A stretch of 64,000 nt of DNA, taken from NCBI GenBank assembly GCA_001872725.1, contig MNWR01000029.1:1-64000 (forward strand). Direction: 5' to 3'. The notes below the pieces were generated by a model. It saw nothing but the letters and a program-made list of their open reading frames with translations, did no database searches and was not told where the DNA came from. This document shows, in pieces, positions 52,140 through 60,974 of the stretch (positions are counted from its first letter, which is position 1; the number at the start of each line of letters is the position of its first letter). Source of the stretch: Proteobacteria bacterium CG1_02_64_396. GTDB taxonomy: Bacteria > Pseudomonadota > MNWR01 > CG1-02-64-396. A program made the translations under genes and the position numbers.

Positions 52140-54670
52140 ACCATCAGTCCCAACTCGTTGGGATGGGCCAGCAGGGGGTGGTAGGGGCGCATGCGGATTT
52201 GGTAGGAGAACAGACCGCAGGTCGGGGCATGGACGGTGGCTTGGAACCGAAAGACGAAACCGGGCTCCCCTTCAAGTTCGGGCACCAGGGGGACGGTGCG
52301 GGTCGGTTTGTCGTCGCCGTTCTTAAAGAGCAGGCATTCGACCACCACATCTTTGGGACCGAGTTCGGGCAAAACCGCGTCGACCTCGATTTCAAGTGCT
52401 TCGTCGAAGGGTTGAGCCAGGTCGGGGGCGTCGATGCGGTGCAGCGCCACGTGGGGCCAGGCGGCCCGAACGCGCTGCTTCCACTGTGCCCGCTCCTGGG
52501 CTTTGGTCAGTCCATCCTCGTGCAGCAACTGCCCCAGCTCAGAGGCGGGGGCGTAAAACTTAGTGGCGTAGTCGAGCACCATGCGGTGGGCGTTGAAGCG
52601 GGGCAGGGCGCTGATCATCGCCCGCTTGGCCTTTTTCACCCAACCCTCAGAGAAACCGTGGCCGTTGCGAGCGTAGTAGAGGGGGACGATCTCCTGCTCG
52701 AACAGCTCGTAGAGTTCGTCGGCCTCCTCTTCATCGGTGTGGGGGTGGATCGCCCAGCCGTTGTCTCCCTCGTACCCCTCGCCCCACCAGCCATCGAGGA
52801 TCGAGCAATTGACCACCCCGTTCATCGCCGCCTTCTGCCCCGAGGTTCCCGATGCCTCCAGAGGGAAGCGGGGGTTGTTCAACCAGACGTCGCAGCCGAT
52901 CAGCAGGTAACGGGCCAGCGCCATGTCGTACCCTTCGAGCAGCAGGATCTTGCCCCGGAAGCGCTCCATCTTGGAGACCTCGTGGATGCGGCGGATCAGA
53001 TCCTGCCCCAGTCCGTCGGCGGGGTGGGCCTTGCCGGCAAACAGAAAGACCACCGGGCGATGACTCTTTTCATCCACCCCGTTGACCAGCCGGTCGAGCC
53101 GGTCCAGATCGCTGAAAAGCAGGGTCGCCCGCTTGTAGGTGGCAAAGCGGCGGGCAAAGCCGACGGTCAGCACGTTGGCGTTGAGCGGATCGAGGTGGTC
53201 AAGGTAGGTCTCGGCGTGGGGGGCGCTGCAACCGTTGCGGATGAGCTGCTCCCGCGCCCGCTGACGCAGGTAATGCAGCATGTTCGACTTCAGGCTTTGG
53301 TGGATCGACCAGAACAGGTAGTTGGGGATGTCGTCGAGCCGCGACCAATAGCCGGGTTGGGTCAGTTTGCTGACCCAGTCGCCCCCCAAGTAGGTATCGA
53401 AGGAGTCGCGCCAGGCCCGGGCGAGCCAGGTTCCCATGTGCACCCCATTGGTGATGTGGTCGATGGGGTTTTCTTCGGGGGTCACCTCGGGCCACAGGTC
53501 GGCCTCCATTTGCGAGGCAACCTCCCCGTGAATCTTCGACACCCCGTTATGGAAGTTCGAGCCGCGCAGCCCCAGGGCGGTCATGTTGAAACGGCCCGGC
53601 TCGCTCGGCTTGCGCCCCAGTTCAGCAAACTGCTCGGTGTTCAACCCCATTTCATAGCGTATCCAGCCGAGCTTTTCTTCCATCATTTCCATGGGGAAGA
53701 CGTCGTGTCCCGCTGGGACCGGGGTGTGGGTGGTGAAGACGGTCGAACCGGCGACCGCCTCCCAAGCGGCGGCAAAGTCGATCCCCGCCTTCACCTTTTC
53801 GCGCACCCGCTCCAGGATCAAAAAGGCGGGATGCCCCTCGTTGACGTGCCAAGCGGTGGGTTGTTTGCCCAGCGCCCGCAGTACCCGCACCCCGCCGACC
53901 CCCAGGCAGATCTCCTGTTGCAAACGGGTGCGCAGATCGCCGCCATAGAGGCGGTGGGTGATGTCGCGGTCTTCGGCGGAGTTGTCGGGATGGTCGGAGT
54001 CGATCAGGTAGAGCTCGATGTGGCCGACCTGAGCCTTCCAAACCCAGAGTTTCACCATCCGCAGGCCGATGTTGACCGGGATGCTCAGGGGGGAGCCGTC
54101 CTGGTTGACGACCCGGGTGACCGGCAAATCCTCGAATTTGGAGTCGGCGTAGTGGGCGACCTGGTTGCCCTTGCCGTCGATGGTCTGGAAGAAATAACCC
54201 TGCCGGTACATCAACCCCACGCCGACGAAGGGCAGATCGAGATCGGAGGCCGATTTGCAGTGGTCCCCCGCCAGAATGCCGAGGCCGCCGGAGTAGATGG
54301 GCAGCGATTCGTGGAAGCCGAACTCGGCCGAAAAGTAGGCAACCAGTTGCTCGTCCGGGTCGAGCAGCTCGGCCCCCTCCCCTTTGATTTCGCTGTTCAT
54401 GTAGGCGTCGAAGGCGGAGATCACCCGTTTGTAGACCTGCATGAAAGCCGGATCGTTGGCCGCCTCTTCAAGCCGCTTCTGGTCGATGCGGCGCAGAAAA
54501 ACCTTGGGGTTGTGCCCCACCTTGCGCCACAGATTGACGTCGAGTTGCACGAACAGCGAACGGCAACTGGCATCCCAGCTGTACCACAGATTGGAGGCCA
54601 GATCGCTCAGGCGGGAGAGTCGTTCGGGAATGCGGGGTTGGAATTCGATGGTGTAACGGGTGGCGGTCAT
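52130..54670 (-). CDS. glgP: Alpha-glucan phosphorylase (GT35)
   Basis: 846 residues of the family with an extra N-terminal DUF3417-like part (LSDLASNLWYSWDASCRSLF). It releases glucose 1-phosphate from glycogen or maltodextrins. Visible landmarks: YFSAEFGFHESLPIYSGGLG, ILAGDHCKSASDLDLPFVGV, NITNGVHMGTW-like HITNGVHMGTWLARAW, RRFATYKRATLLF and the PLP-lysine region EASGTSGQKAAMNGVVNCSI followed by LDGWWGEGY. The C-terminal 100 residues are a beta domain seen in this subgroup. Confidence 0.92.
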   Translation of the reverse strand: MTATRYTIEFQPRIPERLSRLSDLASNLWYSWDASCRSLFVQLDVNLWRKVGHNPKVFLRRIDQKRLEEAANDPAFMQVYKRVISAFDAYMNSEIKGEGAELLDPDEQLVAYFSAEFGFHESLPIYSGGLGILAGDHCKSASDLDLPFVGVGLMYRQGYFFQTIDGKGNQVAHYADSKFEDLPVTRVVNQDGSPLSIPVNIGLRMVKLWVWKAQVGHIELYLIDSDHPDNSAEDRDITHRLYGGDLRTRLQQEICLGVGGVRVLRALGKQPTAWHVNEGHPAFLILERVREKVKAGIDFAAAWEAVAGSTVFTTHTPVPAGHDVFPMEMMEEKLGWIRYEMGLNTEQFAELGRKPSEPGRFNMTALGLRGSNFHNGVSKIHGEVASQMEADLWPEVTPEENPIDHITNGVHMGTWLARAWRDSFDTYLGGDWVSKLTQPGYWSRLDDIPNYLFWSIHQSLKSNMLHYLRQRAREQLIRNGCSAPHAETYLDHLDPLNANVLTVGFARRFATYKRATLLFSDLDRLDRLVNGVDEKSHRPVVFLFAGKAHPADGLGQDLIRRIHEVSKMERFRGKILLLEGYDMALARYLLIGCDVWLNNPRFPLEASGTSGQKAAMNGVVNCSILDGWWGEGYEGDNGWAIHPHTDEEEADELYELFEQEIVPLYYARNGHGFSEGWVKKAKRAMISALPRFNAHRMVLDYATKFYAPASELGQLLHEDGLTKAQERAQWKQRVRAAWPHVALHRIDAPDLAQPFDEALEIEVDAVLPELGPKDVVVECLLFKNGDDKPTRTVPLVPELEGEPGFVFRFQATVHAPTCGLFSYQIRMRPYHPLLAHPNELGLMVWL

Positions 54671-54900
54671 GGGGGGGTCTCTAAAAAACGGTACAAGTGG
54701 GTGAATTTATGCTTGTTTTGGCGAAGTCAGGGGATAAATCGGCGCCGATCATACCCCTTTTTTGAGATCTTCCCATGACGGGTGAGAGATAGGTCACTTT
54801 TTACGCGGTACAACAGATCCAAGCGTTGACGCAATAGCGCCCCATTCCCCGCTCCGTTCGGATGATGACTTGCCGGGTGCGCACTGGATGCTCCCCCACA

Positions 54901-54929
54901 TTGCCCGCCCGCCCGCAATTCCTTACCTT
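54901..54929 (+). promoter_or_regulatory. Candidate sigma70 promoter for the cytochrome b561 gene
   Basis: TTGCCC and TACCTT are separated by 17 bases; the start would fall near 54937, leaving a short leader with AGGAG before the ATG at 54968. The rest of the divergent 297-base gap (54671-54900) must hold the glgP promoter; no clear box was chosen. Confidence 0.35.
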
Positions 54930-54967
54930 AGCGCCGGTTTGATCTCCCCCAAAAACCAGGAGTCCTT

Positions 54968-55594
54968 ATGGTGCCCACCACCCACGACCCGATCACCCGC
55001 ATCCTCCATCTGGGCATGATGGTCTTTGGCCTGACCGCCTTTTTCACCGGCCTGATCGGCGATGAAGAGCATGAGGAGGAGGAGCACGAGCACGGCGGGG
55101 CGGTAGCCGATGCCATGCCTGAGGGGGGGGAATCCCTGCTGTTCGAGATCCACGAGATGAGCGGCCTGCTCACCGGGGCGGTGGTGCTCACCCGCATTCT
55201 TTGGGGCTTCATCGGCCCCGAGACGCAGCGTTTTTCGTTCTGGTTTCCCCTGGCCAAGGCGCGCCTGCTCGAAACCGCCGAAGACATCGGCAAGCTGCTG
55301 CGTCGCATCACCCCCGACCGTCCCTCCCACGGTGGTTTGGCGGGACTGGTGCAGTTTCTCGGTATTGCCACCTTCACCTGGATGGGGATGACGGGGGGGA
55401 TCCTCTTCACCTTCCTGCCCGAGGGGGCGAGCGAGCCCAAGGGTTGGCTGGAGGTGATCGCCGAGGGGCACGAGGTGGGCGAGCCGCTCATCATGCTCTT
55501 TTTGCTGCTTCATGTTGGCGGGGCGATCACGCACCACATCGCTGGCCACCCGATCTGGCATCGGATGTTTCCATTCATCAAGCCCAAGGTCTGA
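54968..55594 (+). CDS. Cytochrome b561 family membrane protein
   Basis: 208 residues with four hydrophobic helices: HLGMMVFGLTAFFTGLIG, MSGLLTGAVVLTRILWGF, FLGIATFTWMGMTGGILFT and LIMLFLLLHVGGAITHHIAG. His residues in helices 1, 2 and 4 (RILHLG, EIHEMSG, LLHVGG, THHIAG) are the likely heme ligands. An acidic His/Glu-rich loop (EEHEEEEHEHGG) after helix 1 could bind metal. AGGAG precedes the ATG. It is a quinone-linked electron carrier by family; no partner gene is adjacent. Confidence 0.85.
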   Translation: MVPTTHDPITRILHLGMMVFGLTAFFTGLIGDEEHEEEEHEHGGAVADAMPEGGESLLFEIHEMSGLLTGAVVLTRILWGFIGPETQRFSFWFPLAKARLLETAEDIGKLLRRITPDRPSHGGLAGLVQFLGIATFTWMGMTGGILFTFLPEGASEPKGWLEVIAEGHEVGEPLIMLFLLLHVGGAITHHIAGHPIWHRMFPFIKPKV

Positions 55595-55611
55595 GTGATC
55601 GGGGCGCCCCC

Positions 55612-55639
55612 TTGACGAAGGGCGCCCCCTTCCCATACT
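55612..55639 (+). promoter_or_regulatory. Candidate sigma70 promoter of the argD leader
   Basis: TTGACG and CATACT are separated by 16 bases. The start would be at about 55646, two bases before the leader ATG, so the leader would be read without a 5' untranslated region. Confidence 0.5.
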
Positions 55640-55647
55640 CCCGCGCC

Positions 55648-55743
55648 ATGTTCACGAACCTCTCCCTCAAACGAGCCGCAGCCGCTGCCACCCGACGTCG
55701 TCGGGCGGTCGATGGATCTGCACGCGAGGTCGTGATCGGATAG
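55648..55743 (+). CDS. Putative arginine leader peptide of argD
   Basis: A 31-codon frame ([20 protein letters not shown] and eleven more residues) with four Arg codons in a row (codons 16-19, 55693-55704) and two more. The Arg codons lie in a perfect hairpin (CCCGAC/GTCGGG, 55691-55705). A terminator follows 30 bases after the stop, ahead of an acetylornithine aminotransferase gene. This is the layout of a ribosome-mediated attenuator. No ribosome-binding site is seen, so translation would be leaderless. The peptide is inferred, not homologous to a known one. Confidence 0.5.
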   Translation: MFTNLSLKRAAAAATRRRRAVDGSAREVVIG

Positions 55744-55772
55744 GGCAAAACCCCCATCCACCCGCCTTGAAG

Positions 55773-55807
55773 AAACCGCAGATCCCACCGGGTTTGCGGT
55801 TTTTTTG
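55773..55807 (+). terminator. Terminator/attenuator upstream of argD
   Basis: AAACCGCA and TGCGGTTT form an eight-pair stem, followed by seven T residues. It lies between the leader frame and the argD start at 55869, so it must be read through for argD expression from the leader promoter. Confidence 0.75.
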
Positions 55808-55868
55808 TTGGCGCGGGGGATGGCCTGGATCACCCCGCTGCCATTGTGATCCAGGCCAGGAGGCACCC

Positions 55869-57047
55869 ATGTCCCAACCCTCATCCTCGCCCCGGTTTTC
55901 ACCCATCATGCCCACCGCTGTGCGGCCCGAGATCGTCTTTGCCAAGGGGGAGGGTTCCTGGCTCTGGGACGAGAGCGGCAAGCGTTACCTTGATTTCATT
56001 CAGGGTTGGGCGGTCAACGCCCTGGGCCACTGCCACCCGGCGGTCGTCCAGGCGCTGCAAACCCAGGCGGCAACCCTGCTCAATCCCAGCCCCGGCTTCT
56101 ACAACCCCGCCATGCTCAAACTCGCCGGACTGCTGACCGACCATTCGGGCTTCGATCACGTCTTTTTCGCCAGCTCGGGGGCCGAAGCCAACGAGGGGGC
56201 GATCAAGCTGGCTCGCAAGTGGGGGACGCTGCACAAGGGGGGCGCCCACCGGATCATCACCTTTGAGAGCGGCTTTCATGGCCGGACGCTCGCCACCATG
56301 GCAGCCTCGGGCAAACCGGGCTGGGAGCAGCTCTTCACCCCCCACATCCCCGGATTCATCAAGCTCCCTTTCAACGATCTGGCGGCGGTCGAACGGGCGT
56401 TGGACGAGTCGGTGGTGGCGGTGATGCTGGAGCCGGTGCAGGGGGAGGGGGGGGTGATTCCGGCGACGGTCGCGTTCATGCAGGGGCTGCGTCGGTTGAC
56501 CCATGAACGCCATGCCCTGCTCATTGCCGACGAGGTGCAGACCGGCATGGGGCGCTGCGGCGATCTTTTCGCCCATCAAGGCTACGGAGTGCAGCCCGAC
56601 ATCATGACCCTCGGCAAAGGGATCGGCGGCGGGGTGCCGTTGGCGGCATTGCTGGCGACCAAGGCGGTCAGCTGCTTCGCCCCCGGCGATCAGGGGGGGA
56701 CCTACAGCGGCAACGCCCTGACCTGCGCCGCCGGGGTGGCGGTGCTGCAAACCCTGCTGGCGCCCGGCTTCATGGAGGGGGTGCGGGCCAAGGGGGCGCT
56801 GCTGCGGCAAACCCTGGAGGGGGTCTCGGCCAACTTCGGGTTGGGCGCGGTGCGAGGGCGGGGATTGCTGCTGGCTCTCGACACCGGCAACCGCGACGCT
56901 CCGGCCATTGTGGCGGCAGCGCGGGAGGCAGGATTGCTGCTCAACGCCCCCCGGCCCAACGCCTTGCGCTTCATGCCGGCGCTGACCGTCAGCGCGGGGG
57001 AGATCCGGCTGCTGGGGTCGATGCTGGAAGCGGTGTTGGCAAGATGA
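55869..57047 (+). CDS. argD: Acetylornithine aminotransferase family protein
   Basis: 392 residues of class III PLP aminotransferases. Motifs: [89 protein letters not shown], then [20 protein letters not shown] (Lys for PLP) and [13 protein letters not shown]. In arginine synthesis it transaminates N-acetylglutamate semialdehyde; the same fold may also serve lysine synthesis. The ATG follows AGGAGG. An upstream codon would run through the attenuator hairpin and was rejected. The argE start lies at 63905. Confidence 0.88.
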   Translation: MSQPSSSPRFSPIMPTAVRPEIVFAKGEGSWLWDESGKRYLDFIQGWAVNALGHCHPAVVQALQTQAATLLNPSPGFYNPAMLKLAGLLTDHSGFDHVFFASSGAEANEGAIKLARKWGTLHKGGAHRIITFESGFHGRTLATMAASGKPGWEQLFTPHIPGFIKLPFNDLAAVERALDESVVAVMLEPVQGEGGVIPATVAFMQGLRRLTHERHALLIADEVQTGMGRCGDLFAHQGYGVQPDIMTLGKGIGGGVPLAALLATKAVSCFAPGDQGGTYSGNALTCAAGVAVLQTLLAPGFMEGVRAKGALLRQTLEGVSANFGLGAVRGRGLLLALDTGNRDAPAIVAAAREAGLLLNAPRPNALRFMPALTVSAGEIRLLGSMLEAVLAR

Positions 57048-57356
57048 CCGGCGTTCACACCTTCGGCGTCGTTCCGGGGCTGCGTCGGCGCAACCCGAAA
57101 TGACGCCCACCAAGTGCCTCTCCATAGGGCACACGGGTTGCGTGGAGGGGGCGTCCGCTCATTTTGGGCGCGTTGCAGGACACATCGCCGCGATGTCTTA
57201 CCCTCTCAACCGAAAACCCATCGGCCCGGAACGGGCCTCTCATCCTTCTTTCTTCCATGCCGCGGCCGGGATGGTATCGCCAGTGGTACCTTTTCAACCC
57301 ATCCCGCGCTCGCAATGGAGGCGCTCATTCGCTGCATTTAAACCAGGGAGCACCCC
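57048..57356. other. Gene-free leader region before the SMR gene
   Basis: About 300 bases without a credible gene. It contains a short palindrome ACATCGCCGCGATGT at about 57181 and several GC-rich stems. SMR genes are often under guanidine riboswitches, so this was checked by eye; the conserved loops of those classes were not seen. AGGGAGC precedes the transporter ATG. Confidence 0.4.
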
Positions 57357-57683
57357 ATGAATGCCTGGCTCTACCTCGCCATTGCCATCGTGCTGGAGGT
57401 CGGCGGCACCACCGCCATGAAGCTCTCTGAAGGCTTCACCAAGACCACCCCCACCGTGGCGATGGCGATCTGCTATGTCGTCTCCATCGCCGCCCTGGGG
57501 CTGGCGCTCAAAAAGATCGAGGTCTCGGTTGCCTATGCCATTTGGGCCGGAGTCGGCACTGCGGTGATCGCCCTGCTCGGGATCCTTTATTTCAAAGAAC
57601 CAGCAACCCTGGCCAAAGGGGTCTCCATCGCCCTGATCGTCGCCGGGGTGGTGGGGCTGCATCTGCAAGGGGGGCATGCTTGA
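57357..57683 (+). CDS. Small multidrug resistance (SMR) transporter, EmrE/QacE type
   Basis: 108 residues and four membrane helices. The conserved Glu is in helix 1 (AIVLEVGGTTAMKLSEGFTK, Glu14), with the GTTxMKxSEGF pattern of EmrE-like drug/proton antiporters and not of the guanidinium exporters (SugE/Gdx). Helix 3 keeps AYAIWAGVGTAVIALLGILY. As in the family it would work as an antiparallel dimer in the inner membrane. The HAD gene starts on its stop codon. Confidence 0.88.
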   Translation: MNAWLYLAIAIVLEVGGTTAMKLSEGFTKTTPTVAMAICYVVSIAALGLALKKIEVSVAYAIWAGVGTAVIALLGILYFKEPATLAKGVSIALIVAGVVGLHLQGGHA

Positions 57684-58450
57684 CCCCCAATCGCCGTCCC
57701 ACCCACTGCCTGCTCGACATCGACGGCACCCTCCTCCACGGCAAAGACCCCATCTCCGGCGCGCTCGAAGCGGTTCATGAGCTGATCGTCCTGGGGGTCG
57801 AGGTCGCCTTTGTCACCAACACCACCACCCGCACCGCCGCCGGATTGAGCCGCGAACTGACCGCCTTGGGGTTGCCTGCGCCGGTCGAGCGCATTTTCAC
57901 CCCCGCCAGCCTGACGGTGGCCCACATCGGCTCTCGCCGCGCCGCCCTGTTTCTGCATCCCGAACTGCGCCCCGATTTCGAGGCGGTGACGGTGGACGAG
58001 GTCCGCCCCGAGGTGGTGGTCATGGGCAAAATGGGGCGGCTCTACGACGGGGGCGACCTGCAACGGATCTTCACCTGGGTGATGAACGGCACCGAACTGG
58101 TGGCGCTGCACAAGAACCGGATGTGGAACACCCCGCAGGGGATGGAGATGAGCCTGGGGGGATTCGTCGCGGCGGTGGAATACGCCACCCGGACGAGCGC
58201 CACGATCCTGGGCAAACCCTCGTCCGCCTTCTTTTGGGAGGCCTGCCACGCCTTGGGCGTCGATCCCGCCGCCACTGTGATGGTGGGCGACGACATCGAG
58301 GCCGATGTAGGGGGGGCTCAAGCCTCGGGATTAAAAGGGGTTTTGGTCAAAACCGGGAAATACCGGGTCGATGTTGTTGAGGGACACGCGATCAAGCCTG
58401 ACGGGGTGATCGATTCGGTGGCGGGGTTGGCGCAGTGGTGGCCGCTCTGA
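57680..58450 (+). CDS. HAD-IIA family sugar/histidine phosphatase-like hydrolase
   Basis: 256 residues from a TTG that overlaps the SMR stop (TTGA), with AAGGGGGG five bases upstream. HAD motifs: CLLDIDGTLLHGKDPISGAL (motif I), VTNTTTRTAAGLSREL (motif II), LGKPSSAFFWEACHALGVDP (Lys motif) and MVGDDIEADVGGAQASGLKG (motif IV) with VLVKTGKYR, the NagD/LHPP-type pattern. The substrate is not predictable from sequence. Confidence 0.85.
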   Translation: MTPNRRPTHCLLDIDGTLLHGKDPISGALEAVHELIVLGVEVAFVTNTTTRTAAGLSRELTALGLPAPVERIFTPASLTVAHIGSRRAALFLHPELRPDFEAVTVDEVRPEVVVMGKMGRLYDGGDLQRIFTWVMNGTELVALHKNRMWNTPQGMEMSLGGFVAAVEYATRTSATILGKPSSAFFWEACHALGVDPAATVMVGDDIEADVGGAQASGLKGVLVKTGKYRVDVVEGHAIKPDGVIDSVAGLAQWWPL

Positions 58451-58558
58451 GCAGCGCGCTGCACAAAACCGGCCCCGATGGGCACAATGGCCCCGGTGTT
58501 TCATGCAGGGCGAAACCCACCCAGGTTTTGTGAGCGCCTGTAAAGCCGCTCGGCGCCC

Positions 58559-58589
58559 GCCCCCGCTAGGGGGCACAATGGCTTTTTTT
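58559..58589 (+). terminator. Weak terminator after the HAD gene
   Basis: GCCCCC-GCTA-GGGGGC stem followed, after eight bases, by a run of seven T. The distance to the T-run makes it atypical. It precedes the cpxR ribosome-binding site. Confidence 0.3.
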
Positions 58590-58612
58590 AAAAATCGACG
58601 CAGGAGGGTGCG

Positions 58613-59296
58613 ATGTCGCGGGTTTTGATCGTGGACGACGACCGGGAATTGGCCGAGATGCTTCAGGATTACCTGGGGGGGGAGGGGTTCGAGGTGGCGC
58701 TGGCCTTCGATGGGGAAAGCGGCGCCCAGCAGGCCCTTGAAGGTGCCTGTGACGCGGTGATCCTGGACGTGATGATGCCCAAGCTGGGGGGAATGGAGGC
58801 GCTCAAGCGTATCCGCGCCAGCTCCCAGATTCCGGTCTTGATGCTCACCGCCCGTGGTGACGAGATCGACCGCATCGTGGGCCTGGAGATCGGCGCCGAC
58901 GATTACCTGCCCAAACCCTTCAATCCCCGTGAACTCACCGCCCGATTGCGGGCGGTATTGCGCCGCACCAAACCCCAGAGCGGGGTTGAGGGGGCGTTGG
59001 AGGCCGGTCGTCTGGTCCTCTTCCCCGCCGCTCGCCGGGTCGAGGTCGAGGGGGACGAGATCGAGCTGACCAGCACCGAATATAGCCTGCTTGAGGTTCT
59101 GGTTCGTCATAAGGGGCAGGTGGTGCGCAAAGAGATCCTTTCGGAGGAGGGTCTTGGCCGCAAATTGGGTCGCTATGACCGTTCCATCGACATGCATCTG
59201 AGCAATCTGCGCCGCAAACTCGATCCCGATCAGGTTCATTACCCTCGCATCTTGACGGTGCGCGGCGTCGGCTATCAATTGGCCCTGAGTGACTGA
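58613..59296 (+). CDS. cpxR: OmpR-family response regulator (CpxR-like)
   Basis: 227 residues. Receiver domain with acidic pocket VLIVDDDRE, phosphorylated Asp52 (AVILDVMMPKLGG) and conserved Lys in YLPKPFNPRELTARLRAVLR. The OmpR-type winged helix has EIELTSTEYSLLEVLVRHKG, then DRSIDMHLSNLRRKLDPD and ILTVRGVGYQLAL. AGGAGG precedes the ATG. Its stop overlaps the sensor start by one base (TGATG). Naming after Cpx rests on the sensor's similarity; the signal is unknown. Confidence 0.85.
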   Translation: MSRVLIVDDDRELAEMLQDYLGGEGFEVALAFDGESGAQQALEGACDAVILDVMMPKLGGMEALKRIRASSQIPVLMLTARGDEIDRIVGLEIGADDYLPKPFNPRELTARLRAVLRRTKPQSGVEGALEAGRLVLFPAARRVEVEGDEIELTSTEYSLLEVLVRHKGQVVRKEILSEEGLGRKLGRYDRSIDMHLSNLRRKLDPDQVHYPRILTVRGVGYQLALSD

Positions 59297-60714
59297 TGGG
59301 TCGTCTGTTCTGGAAGATCTTCCTCTGGTTCTGGGCCGCCATGCTGCTGGTCGGCGGTGGCGTCGCCTGGGGCGTTTCGGTCGTGTACGAACAGCTGGTC
59401 GCCGAGGAGATCGCTCCCCCCTTCGTCGAAGGAATCGCCGATGCCCGCGCCGAGCGGGTCGCCGCCATTCTCGCCTATGGTGGGCGCAAGGAGGCGCTGC
59501 GCTACCTGCATCACTACGACCGCCACCCCTTCCCCATGTTGGTTTTGAACCCGCAGGGGGAAGACATCCTGGGCCACCCGGTTTTAGAAGAGGTGGCCCG
59601 CTACGCCACCGATCCCGGCCTCAGGGAAACCCAGCCCCGCTCCGGACTGGCCGACGTGACGATGCCCGACGGCGTCCGACTGCTCGTCGTCGCCCCTTTG
59701 CCTCGCACCATGGCCGAATTCAGAGAAATGGAGCGCTGGCGAGAAATCAGCCACCGAGAACGGGCGCCCGACCCTACCACGCCCATGATCCAGACACTCC
59801 AGGTGTTGACGGCAATCGCCATCAGTGCCCTGGTGTGCTTCTGGCTGGCTTGGTACCTCGCCAAACCGATTAAACAGCTCAGCCAAGCGACCCGTCGCCT
59901 TTCCGAGGGCGATCTGAGCGTCCGGGTCTCCCCCGATCTATCCCATCGCCAAGATGAAATCGCCGCACTCGGAAGAGAATTCGACCATATGGCCGAACGG
60001 CTGCAATCGCTGCTCGATGCCAAGAAACGGCTGTTGGTCGACGTCTCCCACGAACTGCGCTCCCCTTTGGCGCGCATGCAGGTCGCCTCGGCGTTGGCCC
60101 AACGCCAAGCCCCGGAGGCGAGCGCCGAATTCGATCGGATTGATCGGGAGATCGAACGGCTAGGATCCTTGATCGATCAGGTTCTGGATGTCGCCCGCCA
60201 GAATGAAAAGGATGCGGCCATCCCCATGGACGACGAGGTCAAACTCCACCAACTCCTTCAAGAGATCGTCGCCGACACCGATTTCGAGGCGCGGGCCAAT
60301 GCGCGGGGCGTCCATCTGCTGGCCTGTCCCAAGCTGACCCTCCAAGGCAGCGAGGAGCTGCTGCGCCGGGCGGTAGAAAACGTGGTGCGCAACGCCATCC
60401 GCCACACCCCCCCCGGCACCACCGTCGAGGTCACCCTCACCCACGCCCCCACCCACGCCACCATTGAGGTATGCGATGCGGGACCGGGCGTTCCGCAGGC
60501 GATGATGGAGCACATCTTCGACCCCTTCGTTCGGGTGGGAGAGGCGCGTGATCGTGAAGGGGGGGGATACGGACTGGGATTGGCCATCGCCCAGCAGGCC
60601 ATGAGTCGGCATGGGGGAACGATCAAGGCGGAGAATCGCAGCGCAGGAGGATTGAGCGTTTTCCTCGACCTTCCCCTCCCCCTGAAAGGGACAACCGGCA
60701 CCACACAGGGGTAA
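59296..60714 (+). CDS. cpxA: Sensor histidine kinase (CpxA-like)
   Basis: 472 residues. A membrane helix near the N-terminus (IFLWFWAAMLLVGGGVAWGV), a periplasmic sensor of about 140 residues with Arg/Glu-rich sequence, a second helix (TAIAISALVCFWLAWYLAK), HAMP (LSEGDLSVRVSPDL), HisKA (DVSHELRSPLARMQVASALA), and the ATPase N, G1 and G2 boxes (NAIRHTPPG, CDAGPGVPQAMM, GGYGLGLAIAQQ). It phosphorylates the neighbouring regulator. The gene pair is a single transcript. Confidence 0.88.
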   Translation: MGRLFWKIFLWFWAAMLLVGGGVAWGVSVVYEQLVAEEIAPPFVEGIADARAERVAAILAYGGRKEALRYLHHYDRHPFPMLVLNPQGEDILGHPVLEEVARYATDPGLRETQPRSGLADVTMPDGVRLLVVAPLPRTMAEFREMERWREISHRERAPDPTTPMIQTLQVLTAIAISALVCFWLAWYLAKPIKQLSQATRRLSEGDLSVRVSPDLSHRQDEIAALGREFDHMAERLQSLLDAKKRLLVDVSHELRSPLARMQVASALAQRQAPEASAEFDRIDREIERLGSLIDQVLDVARQNEKDAAIPMDDEVKLHQLLQEIVADTDFEARANARGVHLLACPKLTLQGSEELLRRAVENVVRNAIRHTPPGTTVEVTLTHAPTHATIEVCDAGPGVPQAMMEHIFDPFVRVGEARDREGGGYGLGLAIAQQAMSRHGGTIKAENRSAGGLSVFLDLPLPLKGTTGTTQG

Positions 60715-60968
60715 GGAAAAAGCGCCGATTCAAGCCATTACCGCCACAAACCAGGGCAGCTGCCTTGAATCGGCACGCTTGGCAAAAACCAAAAGTAGGC
60801 GCCATGAGGCGGCGATGGTTTTTGCTTGGCTTGTAAAATCAGCAGCGCTTCGGCGACTTAGGTCGCCTCCTACGACAGCTTCGGCGACGGGGTCGCCTCC
60901 TACGACAGCGCTCCATTTTAGCGGCCCATCCTTGGGTCGCTCGGAAGCGCGATTCAATCAGCGCTTCC
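60715..60968. repeat. MITE-like element with GGAAGCGCTGATT ends, inverted copy
   Basis: The reverse complement begins GGAAGCGCTGATTGAATCGC, like the element at 895-1093, and shares the internal segment AAGCCAAGCAAAAACC and the GTAGGAGGCGACCCCGTCGC hairpin, here doubled. CTAA again flanks the GGAAGCGC end. It fills the gap between convergent cpxA and the RimK-like gene. Confidence 0.7.
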
Positions 60969-60974
60969 TTAGCG

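Noticed and set aside
57048-57356. Guanidine riboswitch before the SMR gene
   Set aside because: The conserved loops of the known guanidine classes were not found, and the transporter is of EmrE rather than SugE/Gdx type.
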